Source: Eikenella halliae (GTDB lineage Bacteria > Pseudomonadota > Gammaproteobacteria > Burkholderiales > Neisseriaceae). Taken from it: a stretch of 64,000 bases of DNA. The notes under the pieces were generated by a model. The model saw nothing but the letters and a program-made list of their open reading frames with translations. It did not search any database and had not been told where the DNA came from. The position numbers and the translations under genes are program-made. Each line of letters starts with the position of its first letter. The stretch's first letter is position 1. This document shows positions 16,749-25,519 of this stretch, one piece after another. The stretch spans positions 24,299 through 88,298 of the forward strand of contig NZ_LXSQ01000004.1 in the NCBI RefSeq assembly GCF_001648475.1, given 5' to 3'.

Positions 16749-17876
16749 CTACTCCGACTTACGTTTACAAATAAAAGGATATTCTATAAATCTATAAGTA
16801 ATGATGGATATTAATATTACCAAGGTAAAAATTATTGGGAATACTAATGAAAATCCATTAATCCCAATCTGCATCTTGGTATTATGCATATAACTTCTTA
16901 ATGCATATAATATTATTCCATGCGTGAGATATATGCTGTAACTAATTTCCCCCAGCTTCCGCAAACCATTATTATTCAAAACTTCCCCATAACTATATCC
17001 ATTAGCAATAAAAGAAAAAAGTATAGCCGTACCTACCATCTGAATTACAGTATATCCATTAGAAAATACAATAACAAGTATCAGCAAAGTTATTTGAAAA
17101 ATATCAAATAATATTGTTTTTCCATCTAATATCTCCCGAATTCTTTCTTTAAAATATACAGATGGTAATGCCAACAAAAATAACAAATACACATGATAAT
17201 CTGTTCGTTTCCATATATACAAAAATACTAACAACGATAATGGCAATACTATATACCATTTTGAAAATAATCTTCTACGCCACAATACATACCAGATTGG
17301 TAATGAAAAATAGAATCCCCATTCATAAGTTAATGTCCAATTAACCCCTGCAATTACTATACCACTTGGAAAATCTTCAAAATTACCACCAAGAAATAAA
17401 AGCCATCGGCGCAACCATTTAAAGAAATCAGGTAGATTTTCTAATGTTAGCGGTCTAAAATATAAAGTTACCGATACAATAAAAATAAATACAAGCAAAT
17501 ACAATGGAACAATACGACGAACTCTAGACAAATAGAGTTGCTTCCATAAAATATTACCTTTCTGTATTTTAGAAAAAAATAAATAACCAGTAATTAAAAA
17601 GAAAAATGATACAGATACCGCTCCAAAATTATTTAGAATTTGTGTTGTTGGTCGCACCCACTCCCCCGTTGCGTACATAACATAATTAATATAAAAATGA
17701 TGAACAACAACAGCCGAGGCCAAAACGCCACGCAATCCATCCAATGGAGAATTTCTACGGGCAGCCTCCCCATCCATGAGATTCATCTTACCTAAAAGAC
17801 GTGAAGAAACAAATAATGAGAAAATAAATAATCCCGTTAATATTAAAGATGAGATTGAAAAATAATTTATATCCAT
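16749..17876 (-). CDS. Acyltransferase family 3 membrane protein
   Basis: A 375-residue polytopic protein of the AT3 (OafA/YrhL) family, which O-acetylates surface sugars such as LPS O-antigen or peptidoglycan. The family motif SPLDGLRGVLA is at about residues 43-53, followed by VVVHHFY with the catalytic-type His and about ten hydrophobic segments, including FFFLITGYLF and the late YSIYLTHG block. The gene is far more AT-rich than its neighbours and contains no uptake sequence, which suggests recent acquisition. The acceptor cannot be told from sequence. An extra N-terminal membrane segment precedes the motif, so a later start is possible. Confidence 0.85.
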   Translation of the reverse strand: MDINYFSISSLILTGLFIFSLFVSSRLLGKMNLMDGEAARRNSPLDGLRGVLASAVVVHHFYINYVMYATGEWVRPTTQILNNFGAVSVSFFFLITGYLFFSKIQKGNILWKQLYLSRVRRIVPLYLLVFIFIVSVTLYFRPLTLENLPDFFKWLRRWLLFLGGNFEDFPSGIVIAGVNWTLTYEWGFYFSLPIWYVLWRRRLFSKWYIVLPLSLLVFLYIWKRTDYHVYLLFLLALPSVYFKERIREILDGKTILFDIFQITLLILVIVFSNGYTVIQMVGTAILFSFIANGYSYGEVLNNNGLRKLGEISYSIYLTHGIILYALRSYMHNTKMQIGINGFSLVFPIIFTLVILISIITYRFIEYPFICKRKSE

Positions 17877-17984
17877 AATATTTAAGTATAGGTGTCGTTA
17901 ATTAGATATGATTATATGAATAACTCTATGCCATAAAATTAATTTTTCACCAGCAACCCAATTCAAAATAAAAGTACCGCTACA

Positions 17985-18015
17985 AGAGGCTACCTGAAAC
18001 TTTCAGGTAGCCTCT
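17985..18015. terminator. Perfect inverted uptake-sequence hairpin
   Basis: AGAGGCTACCTGAAA and TTTCAGGTAGCCTCT are separated by one base. It is placed just after the ppk1 stop on the minus strand and ends the AT-rich stretch. Confidence 0.75.
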
Positions 18016-18030
18016 TTCGCTTCCGCACCG

Positions 18031-20085
18031 TCAGCGCCGATATTCGTTCAACAGCGTTTCTTGCATATCCAGCCCTTCTTCCCCTTCCTGCACGGCAGCG
18101 CGGACATAGCTGCCGTCGGGTTGCATCAGCCAGGCTTTGCGGTTGTCGGCCAGAGCGAGGGTGAGGGCTTCGCGCATGATGCGTTGTTTGATGGCCGGGT
18201 TTTCCACGGGGGTACAGATTTCGATGCGGCGGAAGAAGTTGCGCCCCATCCAGTCGGCGCTGGCGATGAAGAGCTCTTCGCGCCCGCCGCTGTGGAAGTA
18301 GAACACGCGGGAGTGTTCGAGCAGGCGGCCGATGATGGAGCGCACGCGGATGTTTTCGGACAGGTCGGGCACGCCGGGGCGCAGGGTGCACATACCGCGC
18401 ACGATCAAATCTATCTGCACACCGGCCCGGCTGGCTTCATACAGGGCGCGGATGATGCCGGGCTCGATCAGCGAATTCATTTTGGCAATGATGCGGGCGG
18501 GTCGGCCGGCGCGGGCTTCGGCGGTTTCGGCGGCAATGCGCTCCAGCAGCATGGGGCTGAGGGTGAAGGGGCTTTGATAAAGCTTGTTGAGCCGCGTGGG
18601 CTGGCCGAGGCCGGTGATTTCCATAAAGATGGCGTTCACGTCGGCGGTGATGGCTTCATCGGCGGTGAGCAGGCCGAAATCGGTGTAGATGCGGGAGGTG
18701 CCTTGGTGGTAGTTGCCGGTGCCGAGGTGGGCATAGCGCTTCAGGTAGCCTCCTTCGCGGCGGATAACGAGCGCCATTTTGGCGTGCACTTTGTAGCCGA
18801 ACACGCCGTATACCACATGCGCGCCCGCGCTTTCCAGCCGTCGCGCCCAGTTGACGTTGTTTTCTTCATCGAACCGCGCCATCAGCTCAACCACCACAGT
18901 TACCTGTTTGCCCGCATTGGCGGCGGCAATCAGGGCGCGGGCGAGGTCGGAATGGGTGCCGGTGCGGTAGATCGTCATCTTGATGGCCACCACATCCGGG
19001 TCGGCGGCGGCTTCTTGGATGAAGCGCACGGTGGGGGCGATGGATTGGTAGGGGTGGTGCAGCAGCACGTCATGCTGTTTGAGCACTTCAGGCATGGGCT
19101 GGTCCTTGCGCACATCTTTGGGCAGGCCGGGCGAGAATGGGGCAAACTTCAAATCGGGCCGGTCCACCATATCGGGCACGGCCATCAGCCGCACCAAATT
19201 CACGGGGCCGACCACTTGGTAGAGCTCGTTCGAGCTCAAATTGCATTGCGCAAGCAGGAATTCGGCCACATGCGGCGGGCAGTTGTCGGCCACTTCCAGC
19301 CGCACCTCGTCGCCATACTGCCGTTCGCGCAGCTCGGTTTGCACGGCGGCGCGCAGGTTGGTGAGGTCTTCTTCATCCACCGTGAGCTCGCTGTTGCGCG
19401 TGAGGCGGAATTGGTAGCAGCCTTCCACGTCCATGCCGGGGAAGAGCTTGTGCACATAGGCGTGCAAAATGGAGGAAAGCAGCACGAAACCGTGCCCTTC
19501 GCTGAGTTCTTCCGGCAGCTTCACCACGCGCGGCAGAATGCGCGGCGCCTGCACCACGGCCATGCCGGAAGCGCGGCCGAAAGCGTCTTTGCCGGAAAGC
19601 GACACCACGAAATTGAGCGACTTGTTGAGCAGGCGCGGGAAGGGGTGCGCCGGGTCGAGCCCCAGCGGAGTGAGGATGGGCAACAGCTCGCGGTCGAAAT
19701 AGCTTTCAATCCAGGCACGCTGCTGATCCATCCACTGACGGCGCGGATAGAAGAAAATGCCCTCTTGGCGCAGCGCGGGAACCAGCTCCTTGTTGAACAG
19801 CTCGTATTGCTCCTGAATTAATTTTTTGGCCTCGGCCGCCGCGGCCGCCATGGTTTCGGCTGGCGTGGTGCCGTTATCTAGGAGCGTGTGCGGGTTGAGC
19901 TGGCTTTCCTTCTTCAGCCAGGCCATGCGCACTTCGAAAAACTCGTCTAAATTAGAAGAAACGATGCACAAAAAGCGCAACCGCTCCAAAAGCGGCACGC
20001 CTTCGTCCCGCGCCTGCGCCAACACGCGGCGGTTGAACGCCAGCAGGCTCAGTTCGCGGCAAAGGATGGTGGGCTGGTTCGGCAT
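18031..20085 (-). CDS. ppk1: Polyphosphate kinase 1
   Basis: Polymerises ATP gamma-phosphate into polyphosphate. The 684-residue product matches family length. It has the N-terminal LCRELSLLAFNRRVLAQA block, a head domain, the KMTIYRTG and ELMARFDEE motifs, the KVHAKMALV phospholipase-D-like motif, and AHLGTGNYHQGTSRIYTDFG with the phosphorylated His. The C-terminal domain holds SADWMGRNFFRRIE. The leader just before the ATG is an uptake-like sequence, leaving no clear Shine-Dalgarno. No exopolyphosphatase gene is adjacent. Confidence 0.95.
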   Translation of the reverse strand: MPNQPTILCRELSLLAFNRRVLAQARDEGVPLLERLRFLCIVSSNLDEFFEVRMAWLKKESQLNPHTLLDNGTTPAETMAAAAAEAKKLIQEQYELFNKELVPALRQEGIFFYPRRQWMDQQRAWIESYFDRELLPILTPLGLDPAHPFPRLLNKSLNFVVSLSGKDAFGRASGMAVVQAPRILPRVVKLPEELSEGHGFVLLSSILHAYVHKLFPGMDVEGCYQFRLTRNSELTVDEEDLTNLRAAVQTELRERQYGDEVRLEVADNCPPHVAEFLLAQCNLSSNELYQVVGPVNLVRLMAVPDMVDRPDLKFAPFSPGLPKDVRKDQPMPEVLKQHDVLLHHPYQSIAPTVRFIQEAAADPDVVAIKMTIYRTGTHSDLARALIAAANAGKQVTVVVELMARFDEENNVNWARRLESAGAHVVYGVFGYKVHAKMALVIRREGGYLKRYAHLGTGNYHQGTSRIYTDFGLLTADEAITADVNAIFMEITGLGQPTRLNKLYQSPFTLSPMLLERIAAETAEARAGRPARIIAKMNSLIEPGIIRALYEASRAGVQIDLIVRGMCTLRPGVPDLSENIRVRSIIGRLLEHSRVFYFHSGGREELFIASADWMGRNFFRRIEICTPVENPAIKQRIMREALTLALADNRKAWLMQPDGSYVRAAVQEGEEGLDMQETLLNEYRR

Positions 20086-20302
20086 AAGGTACCTGAAAAA
20101 GGAAAATTGAATGAAAATGCTGTGTAAACAAACAGCTGCTTAGAAGAAATCAGCGCTATAATGGCGATACCGCCATCGGCAAAGTGCCGTGCGCGCTAGC
20201 TTAATTAATATAGCAATTATCGTTCCAACCTGCGCCCGAAGACAAGATATAGGCACGAAGCAGGCCGAACGTTTCCACCCGCCACCTTTCGGGAGACCCA
20301 TC

Positions 20303-20644
20303 ATGCGAACCCTGTTCCTTCTCTGCGCCGCCCTCTTCAGCGCTGCCGCAGCAGCCGAAACCAGCGCCCAAATCAACCTGCAAATCAATCCCTACGCCGA
20401 TTACTACTACGGCGGCTACGATAACTACCCCGGCTACCACCCCAGCCGCAGCTACTATTTCTACAACGGCTCCAACCAATACGGCGGCGGCGAAATTCAA
20501 ACCACCGAGCAATACAGCCGGGGCGGCATCGGCTACACCGAACATCGCAACTGCCACACCAGCGCCGGCTCCACCATCTGCACCGGCAACTGGCGGCCAG
20601 TCGTGCCAATTCGCGGCAATATCTCAATTGAACACCGACGCTGA
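20303..20644 (+). CDS. Secreted Tyr/Gly-rich protein, unknown
   Basis: A 113-residue product with a clear Sec signal peptide (MRTLFLLCAALFSAAAAA, cut near residue 18-20). The mature part is rich in Tyr, Gly and Asn (YADYYYGGYDNYPGYH) and has two Cys residues (RNCHTSAG and TICTGNW) that may be bridged in the periplasm. GGGAG precedes the ATG. It is not recognised. The following membrane-protein gene starts within about 60 bases, which suggests co-transcription. Confidence 0.65.
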   Translation: MRTLFLLCAALFSAAAAAETSAQINLQINPYADYYYGGYDNYPGYHPSRSYYFYNGSNQYGGGEIQTTEQYSRGGIGYTEHRNCHTSAGSTICTGNWRPVVPIRGNISIEHRR

Positions 20645-20699
20645 ATTAGAGCTCAAGTCACCGTCTTTACAGGTATCACTTTCCAATATAAACAACGAT

Positions 20700-21536
20700 A
20701 TGTTGAATAGTAAGATTATTGGTGCTGCGGGTTTGGCAATGTGTTTGTTGCACATTGCCAGCTTTCTCTATTTTCTACTCTTCTCCCAATTATTTAGCAC
20801 CAATCTGCTTCTCATCGAACTGTACTCCTTGTTTGTGCTTGATGTGTTCATTATTTTTAGCTTGATCAAGATCATCTTTGGTAGAAGCAAGGATAGCCTG
20901 AGCAATTTTTCCGTCAGATCCAGATTGTTGTTTTCCTTGTTAATACTCTCAACAGCAATTTATGCTGCATACACTTTTTTCCAGCAAACCGAAAGCATCA
21001 TGCCCATCCGTTTCAGCACGGATAAGGTACAAACCCTATCCGGCAAACCAGTTTGGCCAGATAACGTTGCATTTTCCTATAACGAACAAGGGATAGCCTC
21101 ACCTGAACCTCGTAGGAGGAGAGCTCCTGGCTCAGCCAAAACAGCAGCACCTGGTGCCTCGCCTAGAAGCGATCTCGACATTATTCAAGACAACGGCTTT
21201 CGCATCACCATGAGTTGCGGTAGCATTTTCGGTGCAAAGCATTGCACACAGAATTTAAACAACGCCTTCAGTGGAAATTGGAGCGATTTTTACCACCAAC
21301 CTTTCCGATTGAAATTCCAACCCGTTTTTTACCATGGAAAATTTGTTAATCTCGTTGCCGAAATTCAATCGTCGGAAGGGAAAACCATCAACAGCAATTA
21401 TTTTCAGAGTCTCTACGAGCAAGCCATCCGACGCACTCGTTATGACTATCTATTTCTTTGTACTCTTTTCTTCACTACTTTCCTGATGAGTGCTTGCAGC
21501 AAAAATTTATGGAATACATTGGGCAGGCCAAAGTAA
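20700..21536 (+). CDS. Four-helix membrane protein, unknown
   Basis: A 278-residue product if started at ATG 20700; an in-frame TTG at 20628 overlaps the previous gene and is less likely. Three hydrophobic helices fill the first 110 residues and a fourth is near the C terminus (YLFLCTLFFTTFLMSAC). Between them is a soluble domain of about 140 residues, probably periplasmic, with a Pro/Arg/Ala-rich stretch at its start and two Cys (MSCGSIF and KHCTQNL). Base composition is more AT-rich than the neighbouring genes. I do not recognise a family. Confidence 0.6.
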   Translation: MLNSKIIGAAGLAMCLLHIASFLYFLLFSQLFSTNLLLIELYSLFVLDVFIIFSLIKIIFGRSKDSLSNFSVRSRLLFSLLILSTAIYAAYTFFQQTESIMPIRFSTDKVQTLSGKPVWPDNVAFSYNEQGIASPEPRRRRAPGSAKTAAPGASPRSDLDIIQDNGFRITMSCGSIFGAKHCTQNLNNAFSGNWSDFYHQPFRLKFQPVFYHGKFVNLVAEIQSSEGKTINSNYFQSLYEQAIRRTRYDYLFLCTLFFTTFLMSACSKNLWNTLGRPK

Positions 21537-21560
21537 ATCAGTCAATAATCTCCCACCATA

Positions 21561-21606
21561 AAAAGGCTACCTGAAAACCATCCTTCGATTTTTCAGGTAG
21601 CCTCTC
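21561..21606. terminator. Uptake-sequence hairpin between converging genes
   Basis: AAAAGGCTACCTGAAAA pairs with TTTTTCAGGTAGCCT. It lies between the plus-strand membrane protein and the minus-strand lectin-like gene. Confidence 0.7.
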
Positions 21607-21631
21607 TATTTCCACACAACCCGCAGCCAAG

Positions 21632-22189
21632 CTATCGGTAAAACCGCTGCCCCATCCCGTTATCGCAATATTGCAGGCTCACCATGCCGCCGCTGCCGTC
21701 CAGGCACAGGCCGTTGGCGGCGCTGCGGATGTGGCTGCCCTCGGCAATCCAATGCTGGCTGCGGTTGTTTTGGCAGGCGGTGGCGATGACGGGACTGCCG
21801 GCGCCGCCGGTGGCTTCGGCGCACAGGCCGTTGATGTTGAGGCGCGGGCCGTCGAACATGAATTGCTGGTTATTGCGTCCGTGGCAGGGCTGGCTGACTA
21901 GGTAGGCGGGCATGCCGCTGCGTTCGAGGCTGAGGCAGGAGTTGTCGGCGGCCTGGCGCAGCAGGGTGCGGCGGCCGTTGTTGAGCACGGGGCTGTAGTA
22001 GCCGTCGAGCGGGGAGCTTTCGCTCATGATGACGGTGGTGCCCGGGGCGGCATCCACGCGCACGGTTTTGTGCACGGTGTGTATGGTTTCCACGGGCAAA
22101 TCGAGCGAGAAGAACCGCCCGTTTGGGCCGTCGAGATACGTGCAGGCGGGGAGGGCGAGCAGGGCAATCAGGAATGGCGGGATTTTCAT
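21632..22189 (-). CDS. Lipoprotein with ricin B-type lectin domain
   Basis: A 185-residue product with a type II signal peptide (lipobox LPAC, Cys at about 16). From about residue 75 to the end it shows a beta-trefoil pattern: NSCLSLERS, NNQQFMFDG, NGLCAEATGGAGSPV, RSQHWIAEG, NGLCLDGSGG and MGQRFYR. These are repeats of the ricin B lectin type with QxW-like motifs (QQF, QHW, QRF). It probably displays a glycan-binding domain on the outer membrane. Ligand and role are unknown. It is oriented with the next lipoprotein gene upstream. Confidence 0.75.
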   Translation of the reverse strand: MKIPPFLIALLALPACTYLDGPNGRFFSLDLPVETIHTVHKTVRVDAAPGTTVIMSESSPLDGYYSPVLNNGRRTLLRQAADNSCLSLERSGMPAYLVSQPCHGRNNQQFMFDGPRLNINGLCAEATGGAGSPVIATACQNNRSQHWIAEGSHIRSAANGLCLDGSGGMVSLQYCDNGMGQRFYR

Positions 22190-22213
22190 GGCGGCTCTTT
22201 CGGCGGGCGGAGT

Positions 22214-22252
22214 AGGCTACCTGAAAGCTGCGGGCGGTTTCAGGTAGCCTGC
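22214..22252. terminator. Uptake-sequence hairpin between two lipoprotein genes
   Basis: AGGCTACCTGAAA and TTTCAGGTAGCCT form an inverted pair in the gap between the genes at 21632 and 22260. Confidence 0.55.
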
Positions 22253-22259
22253 ATGCGGT

Positions 22260-22715
22260 TTACGGCTGCACTTCCACGTTGGCGAGTGCGTCGATATCCA
22301 ACACGATTTCGTCTTGGCTGTCGCATTTCAAGGGGTGTTGGTCGCTGTTGACCACTGCGCCGTTCTTAATGAAGAAGGCGTGCGTCTGCCAGCCGCTGTA
22401 GCCGCCGTAGCTGTTTTTAGCATTGACGCGGGCGCACACCATATAGGAGGGGTAGTAGCTGATCTGCCCGGCGGCAACGTATTGGTTTTTATGCACTTGC
22501 AGATATTTGCGCGGCTGAGAGAAGCCGCCGTACATCACGGAATGGGGATCGATCAGGGTTTGGGCGAGGTGGCGTTTGATGAGTTGCTCGTAGTTGCGCG
22601 GGTAGCTGCCGTAGTCCATGCGGCGGATCTGATCCATGGTGAGCACGGCGGGTTTGGGCAGGCAGGCGGCGAGCAGGAGGCTGCCTAGGAGGGCGGCGGG
22701 GAGGCGTTTGTTCAT
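22260..22715 (-). CDS. Putative lipoprotein, unknown
   Basis: A 151-residue product with lipobox LAAC (Cys at about 19). The start at 22713-22715 puts the signal peptide at the N terminus, although no strong Shine-Dalgarno is seen; translation may be coupled to the acetyltransferase gene ending 26 bases upstream. The mature part contains a helix-like NYEQLIKRHLAQTLIDPHS followed by a beta-rich half with VCARVNAKNSYGGYSGWQ and a Cys near the end. This layout is often seen in small exported proteins of unknown role. Confidence 0.7.
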   Translation of the reverse strand: MNKRLPAALLGSLLLAACLPKPAVLTMDQIRRMDYGSYPRNYEQLIKRHLAQTLIDPHSVMYGGFSQPRKYLQVHKNQYVAAGQISYYPSYMVCARVNAKNSYGGYSGWQTHAFFIKNGAVVNSDQHPLKCDSQDEIVLDIDALANVEVQP

Positions 22716-22741
22716 TTTGCGTTTGAGCTTGGTTGGAATAA

Positions 22742-23236
22742 TCAGCGGCAGTCGGTGAGCAGCTTGCGCATCAGCCGGCATTCGATGCCGATTTCTTGGT
22801 TGAGCGGCAGCATGGCTTCGCCAAGGGGGCGGTAGCCGTTGAGCAGGTAGAACGGTTCGGAATTGAGCGAGGCGTAGAGTTTGAGCATGCCCAGCCCGTG
22901 TTGGTAGGCCAGCTCTTCGGCGCGGCCGAGCAGGGCGGTGCCGAGGCCTTGGCGCTGCACGAAGGGATGCACATACAGGGCATCGAGCTGGGATTCTTGC
23001 AGATTAAGCTGGAAGAAGCCTTGGATGTGGTGCTTGAATTCGATCACCCACAGGAGCTTGCGTTCGTCTTCGAGGGTGTCGAGGTAGCTGTCGGGGCTGA
23101 GCAGGGCAAGCCAGGCTTGCAGCACGGCTTCGCTGTAGTTGCGGGCGCAGGTGTAGCGCACGGCGTATTGGTGGGCGTTGTAGATGTGTTCGCAATCTTG
23201 GATGCGTGCCGGACGCAGGTGGGTAATCAGGCTCAT
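22742..23236 (-). CDS. GNAT-family N-acetyltransferase
   Basis: A 164-residue cytoplasmic protein with the GNAT fold: N-terminal IRPA-like strand (LRPARIQDCEHIY), a central ESQLDALYVHPFVQRQGLGTALL with the acetyl-CoA pyrophosphate loop QRQGLG, and a C-terminal FYLLNGY motif. The substrate is unknown. A promoter candidate lies at 23269-23298 on the same strand, and the lipoprotein gene follows closely, so the two may be co-transcribed. Confidence 0.85.
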   Translation of the reverse strand: MSLITHLRPARIQDCEHIYNAHQYAVRYTCARNYSEAVLQAWLALLSPDSYLDTLEDERKLLWVIEFKHHIQGFFQLNLQESQLDALYVHPFVQRQGLGTALLGRAEELAYQHGLGMLKLYASLNSEPFYLLNGYRPLGEAMLPLNQEIGIECRLMRKLLTDCR

Positions 23237-23268
23237 AACGGGCGGTTGGGTGCGGTGAAACTGGCGGA

Positions 23269-23298
23269 ATTATATAGCTTGTCCAATAGAATAACCAA
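23269..23298 (-). promoter_or_regulatory. Likely promoter of the acetyltransferase-lipoprotein pair
   Basis: Read on the minus strand, TTGGTT and TATAAT are separated by 18 bases, 32 bases before the acetyltransferase start. Confidence 0.45.
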
Positions 23299-23403
23299 TC
23301 GGCCCGGGCAATCGGGATATAATTGGGGCTACCTGAAAACAGAGCTGCAATGCCGTTAAAACGGGCGTTGGCTGTTTTCAGGTAGCCTGATCGGAGAAAT
23401 ACC

Positions 23404-23841
23404 ATGCGCAAACTGTTCCCTCATCTGATGGCACCCGCCGCAATAGCGGTGATCGTGGGCTCCGGCGGCGGGTTTGCCAAGCTCGACGGCTGGTTGTTTT
23501 GGCTGGCCTTTTCGCTGCCTTGCGGTTTGGTGTGGTATTTCGAATCCCGCCAATCCCACCCGGCCAGCGCCACAGAAATCGTGCTAGCCACGGCTTGGAA
23601 ATGGCTGCGCCGCCTGCTGGCTTTCTCCTGCACGCTGCTGTTGTTGGCCGCTGCGGCGGCGTCTGCGCTGGGCTTTGTCGGCGGGAACGTGTGGCAGCGG
23701 GTGGGTTTTACCTTGTTCTCGTTGCTGATGGCGTTTCGCCTGGCGCATTCCGGCTGGTATGGCGATTCGGGATTGCGCAGTATGCGGCTCGACCGCGAAC
23801 ACTACCGCGAACAGAAAAAGCGTTATCATTGGCGCAGATAG
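23404..23841 (+). CDS. Small inner-membrane protein, unknown
   Basis: A 145-residue product with three or four hydrophobic segments (about 10-25, 28-45, 68-92 and 100-112) and a strongly basic hydrophilic tail (DREHYREQKKRYHWRR). It is preceded by an uptake-sequence pair and followed 61 bases later by another small membrane protein. No family is recognised. Confidence 0.6.
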   Translation: MRKLFPHLMAPAAIAVIVGSGGGFAKLDGWLFWLAFSLPCGLVWYFESRQSHPASATEIVLATAWKWLRRLLAFSCTLLLLAAAAASALGFVGGNVWQRVGFTLFSLLMAFRLAHSGWYGDSGLRSMRLDREHYREQKKRYHWRR

Positions 23842-23902
23842 GCGGCCGGGCGGCCTGTTCTTTTTCAGGTAGCCTTTAAGCCCCCCATCAAAAGGAATCT
23901 TT

Positions 23903-24175
23903 ATGCCCTCTCATCTGAAAAGCTGGCTGGCCGTGTGCCTGCTGCCGCTGTTGCTGGCCTTGTGGTTTGCGCTGAATCCGGCGCACGATGCCACGGGCTA
24001 TTTGCTGCACGGGGTGGTGATGTGCTGCGCCTGTGTGTTTTTGCTGAAATATGTGCTGTTTGCATTGGTGTCGGCGCATTTGCGCCAGGATGCGGCAGCC
24101 AAGCGGCGCGCTTTGCTGCAATTGTTGCCGTTGGCCGTGTTCGGCGGCTATGTGGCCTATTATTTTATCCGCTGA
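23903..24175 (+). CDS. Small inner-membrane protein, unknown
   Basis: A 90-residue product with three hydrophobic segments (about 7-23, 33-56 and 72-88) and a short basic loop (LRQDAAAKRRALL). AAAGGAA lies just before the ATG. It is 31 bases upstream of the MFS exporter gene and is probably transcribed with it. Confidence 0.6.
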   Translation: MPSHLKSWLAVCLLPLLLALWFALNPAHDATGYLLHGVVMCCACVFLLKYVLFALVSAHLRQDAAAKRRALLQLLPLAVFGGYVAYYFIR

Positions 24176-24206
24176 TTTTTCTTATTTTTTTATTGCGTTA
24201 ATTCTG

Positions 24207-25430
24207 ATGAACTCTCCTGCTCCTTCCCGCCTTTCCGATAAACAAATGGCGCTGCTCATGGCCGCAATGGCGGCGGTGATGCCGTTTTCGATTGATACCT
24301 ACTTGCCCGCCGTGCCGGCGATGGCGGCCGGCTTGGGCGTGGGCGAAACCGATATTCAGCAAAGCTTGAGTATTTTTCTGGTGGGGCAGTCGGCGGGCGT
24401 GCTGCTGGGCGGGGTGTTTTCCGATTTTAAAGGGCGGCGGCCGGTGGTGCTGGCCGGGCTGGGGGTGTATCTTGTGGCCAGCTTGGGGCTGATTTTGCTG
24501 CAAACCCTGCCGCAGCTGATGCTGTTGCGTATGCTGCAGGCTTTTGGCGCGGGCATGGTGGCGGTGAGCGGCGGGGCGATTGTGCGCGACCACTACGAAG
24601 GCCGCCGCGCGGCGCAGATGTTTGCGCTGATTGGTGTGATTATGATGGCGGCGCCGATTTTGGCGCCGATGGTGGGCTGGCTGATGCAGATAATCGGCGG
24701 CTGGCGCGCGGTGTTCGGCTTCCTGCTGGGCTATGCCGCGCTGGTGTGGCTGCTGCAATGGCGTTTCCTCCCGGCCAACCGCCCCGCCGCCAAACCGGCG
24801 GGTTCGCCGCTCTCGATTATTTTCACGGGCTACCGCAGCGTGTTTGCCAAGCCGCAATCGCTCGGCTTTCTGTTTTTCCAGTCGTTCAGCTTTTCCTCCA
24901 TGTTTGCGTTCCTCACCGAATCGCCTTCGGTGTATATGAAGTTCTACGGCCTGAGCAACGGCTTCTACACCCTGCTGTTCGGCCTCAATATCGTGACCAT
25001 GGTTTTCTTCAACCGCATCACCGCCTGGCGGCTGAAAAGCGGCAGCGAACCGGCCAATATCCTGCTCATCGGCATCGCCGTGCAGTTTTGCGCCAACTTC
25101 CTGCTGATGCTGCTCTCCCAAGCCGCCGCTATGCCGCCTTTGTGGCTGTTTGCGCCTTTGGTGATGGTGTCGGTGGGCACGCAGGGGCTGGTGGTGGCCA
25201 ACACCCAGGCCTGCTTCATGGGCTATTTCAAAGCTGAAGGCGGCAGCGCCAACGGCGTGCTGATTTCCAGCCAAGTGCTGATCGCCGCCGCCGTGGGCTT
25301 CCTCACCACCCAGCTGCACGACGGCAGCGCGCGCATCATGCCCGCCATGATGCTGGCCTCCACCCTGTGCGGCAGCGCGCTGCTGTTTGCCCTGTCGCGG
25401 CATGTGTGGCTGAACCCAGCCCGGCAGTAA
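24207..25430 (+). CDS. Bcr/CflA-family MFS drug exporter
   Basis: A 407-residue, 12-helix proton antiporter. Family signs are the N-terminal FSIDTYLPAVPAMA in helix 1, the loop 2-3 motif GVFSDFKGRRPVVL, RMLQAFGAGMVAVSGGAIVRD in helix 4, and a C-terminal half starting near residue 205. Members export bicyclomycin, chloramphenicol or similar compounds; the substrate here is unknown. The start was placed at ATG 24207, which gives a normal N terminus; the longer open frame upstream overlaps the preceding gene. Confidence 0.88.
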   Translation: MNSPAPSRLSDKQMALLMAAMAAVMPFSIDTYLPAVPAMAAGLGVGETDIQQSLSIFLVGQSAGVLLGGVFSDFKGRRPVVLAGLGVYLVASLGLILLQTLPQLMLLRMLQAFGAGMVAVSGGAIVRDHYEGRRAAQMFALIGVIMMAAPILAPMVGWLMQIIGGWRAVFGFLLGYAALVWLLQWRFLPANRPAAKPAGSPLSIIFTGYRSVFAKPQSLGFLFFQSFSFSSMFAFLTESPSVYMKFYGLSNGFYTLLFGLNIVTMVFFNRITAWRLKSGSEPANILLIGIAVQFCANFLLMLLSQAAAMPPLWLFAPLVMVSVGTQGLVVANTQACFMGYFKAEGGSANGVLISSQVLIAAAVGFLTTQLHDGSARIMPAMMLASTLCGSALLFALSRHVWLNPARQ

Positions 25431-25436
25431 GCCGCA

Positions 25437-25475
25437 AGGCTACCTGAAAGCCGCCACACATTTTCAGGTAGCCTG
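25437..25475. terminator. Uptake-sequence hairpin after the MFS gene
   Basis: AAGGCTACCTGAAA and TTTTCAGGTAGCCT form an inverted pair 7 bases after the stop codon. Confidence 0.65.
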
Positions 25476-25519
25476 TTTCCGCTTAAAATACTGCCTTTTC
25501 ACTTCACGGCTTTAACACC

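Noticed and set aside
18061..19821. 586-residue open frame on the plus strand opposite ppk1
   Set aside because: Antisense to a clear polyphosphate kinase; composition rich in His/Gly/Ala with no recognisable motifs.
22796..23359. 187-residue plus-strand open frame opposite the acetyltransferase gene
   Set aside because: Antisense to a gene with clear GNAT motifs, promoter and start; the frame has no independent support.
24198..25403. 401-residue minus-strand open frame opposite the MFS gene
   Set aside because: His/Gln/Arg-rich product, antisense to a well-supported membrane transporter.
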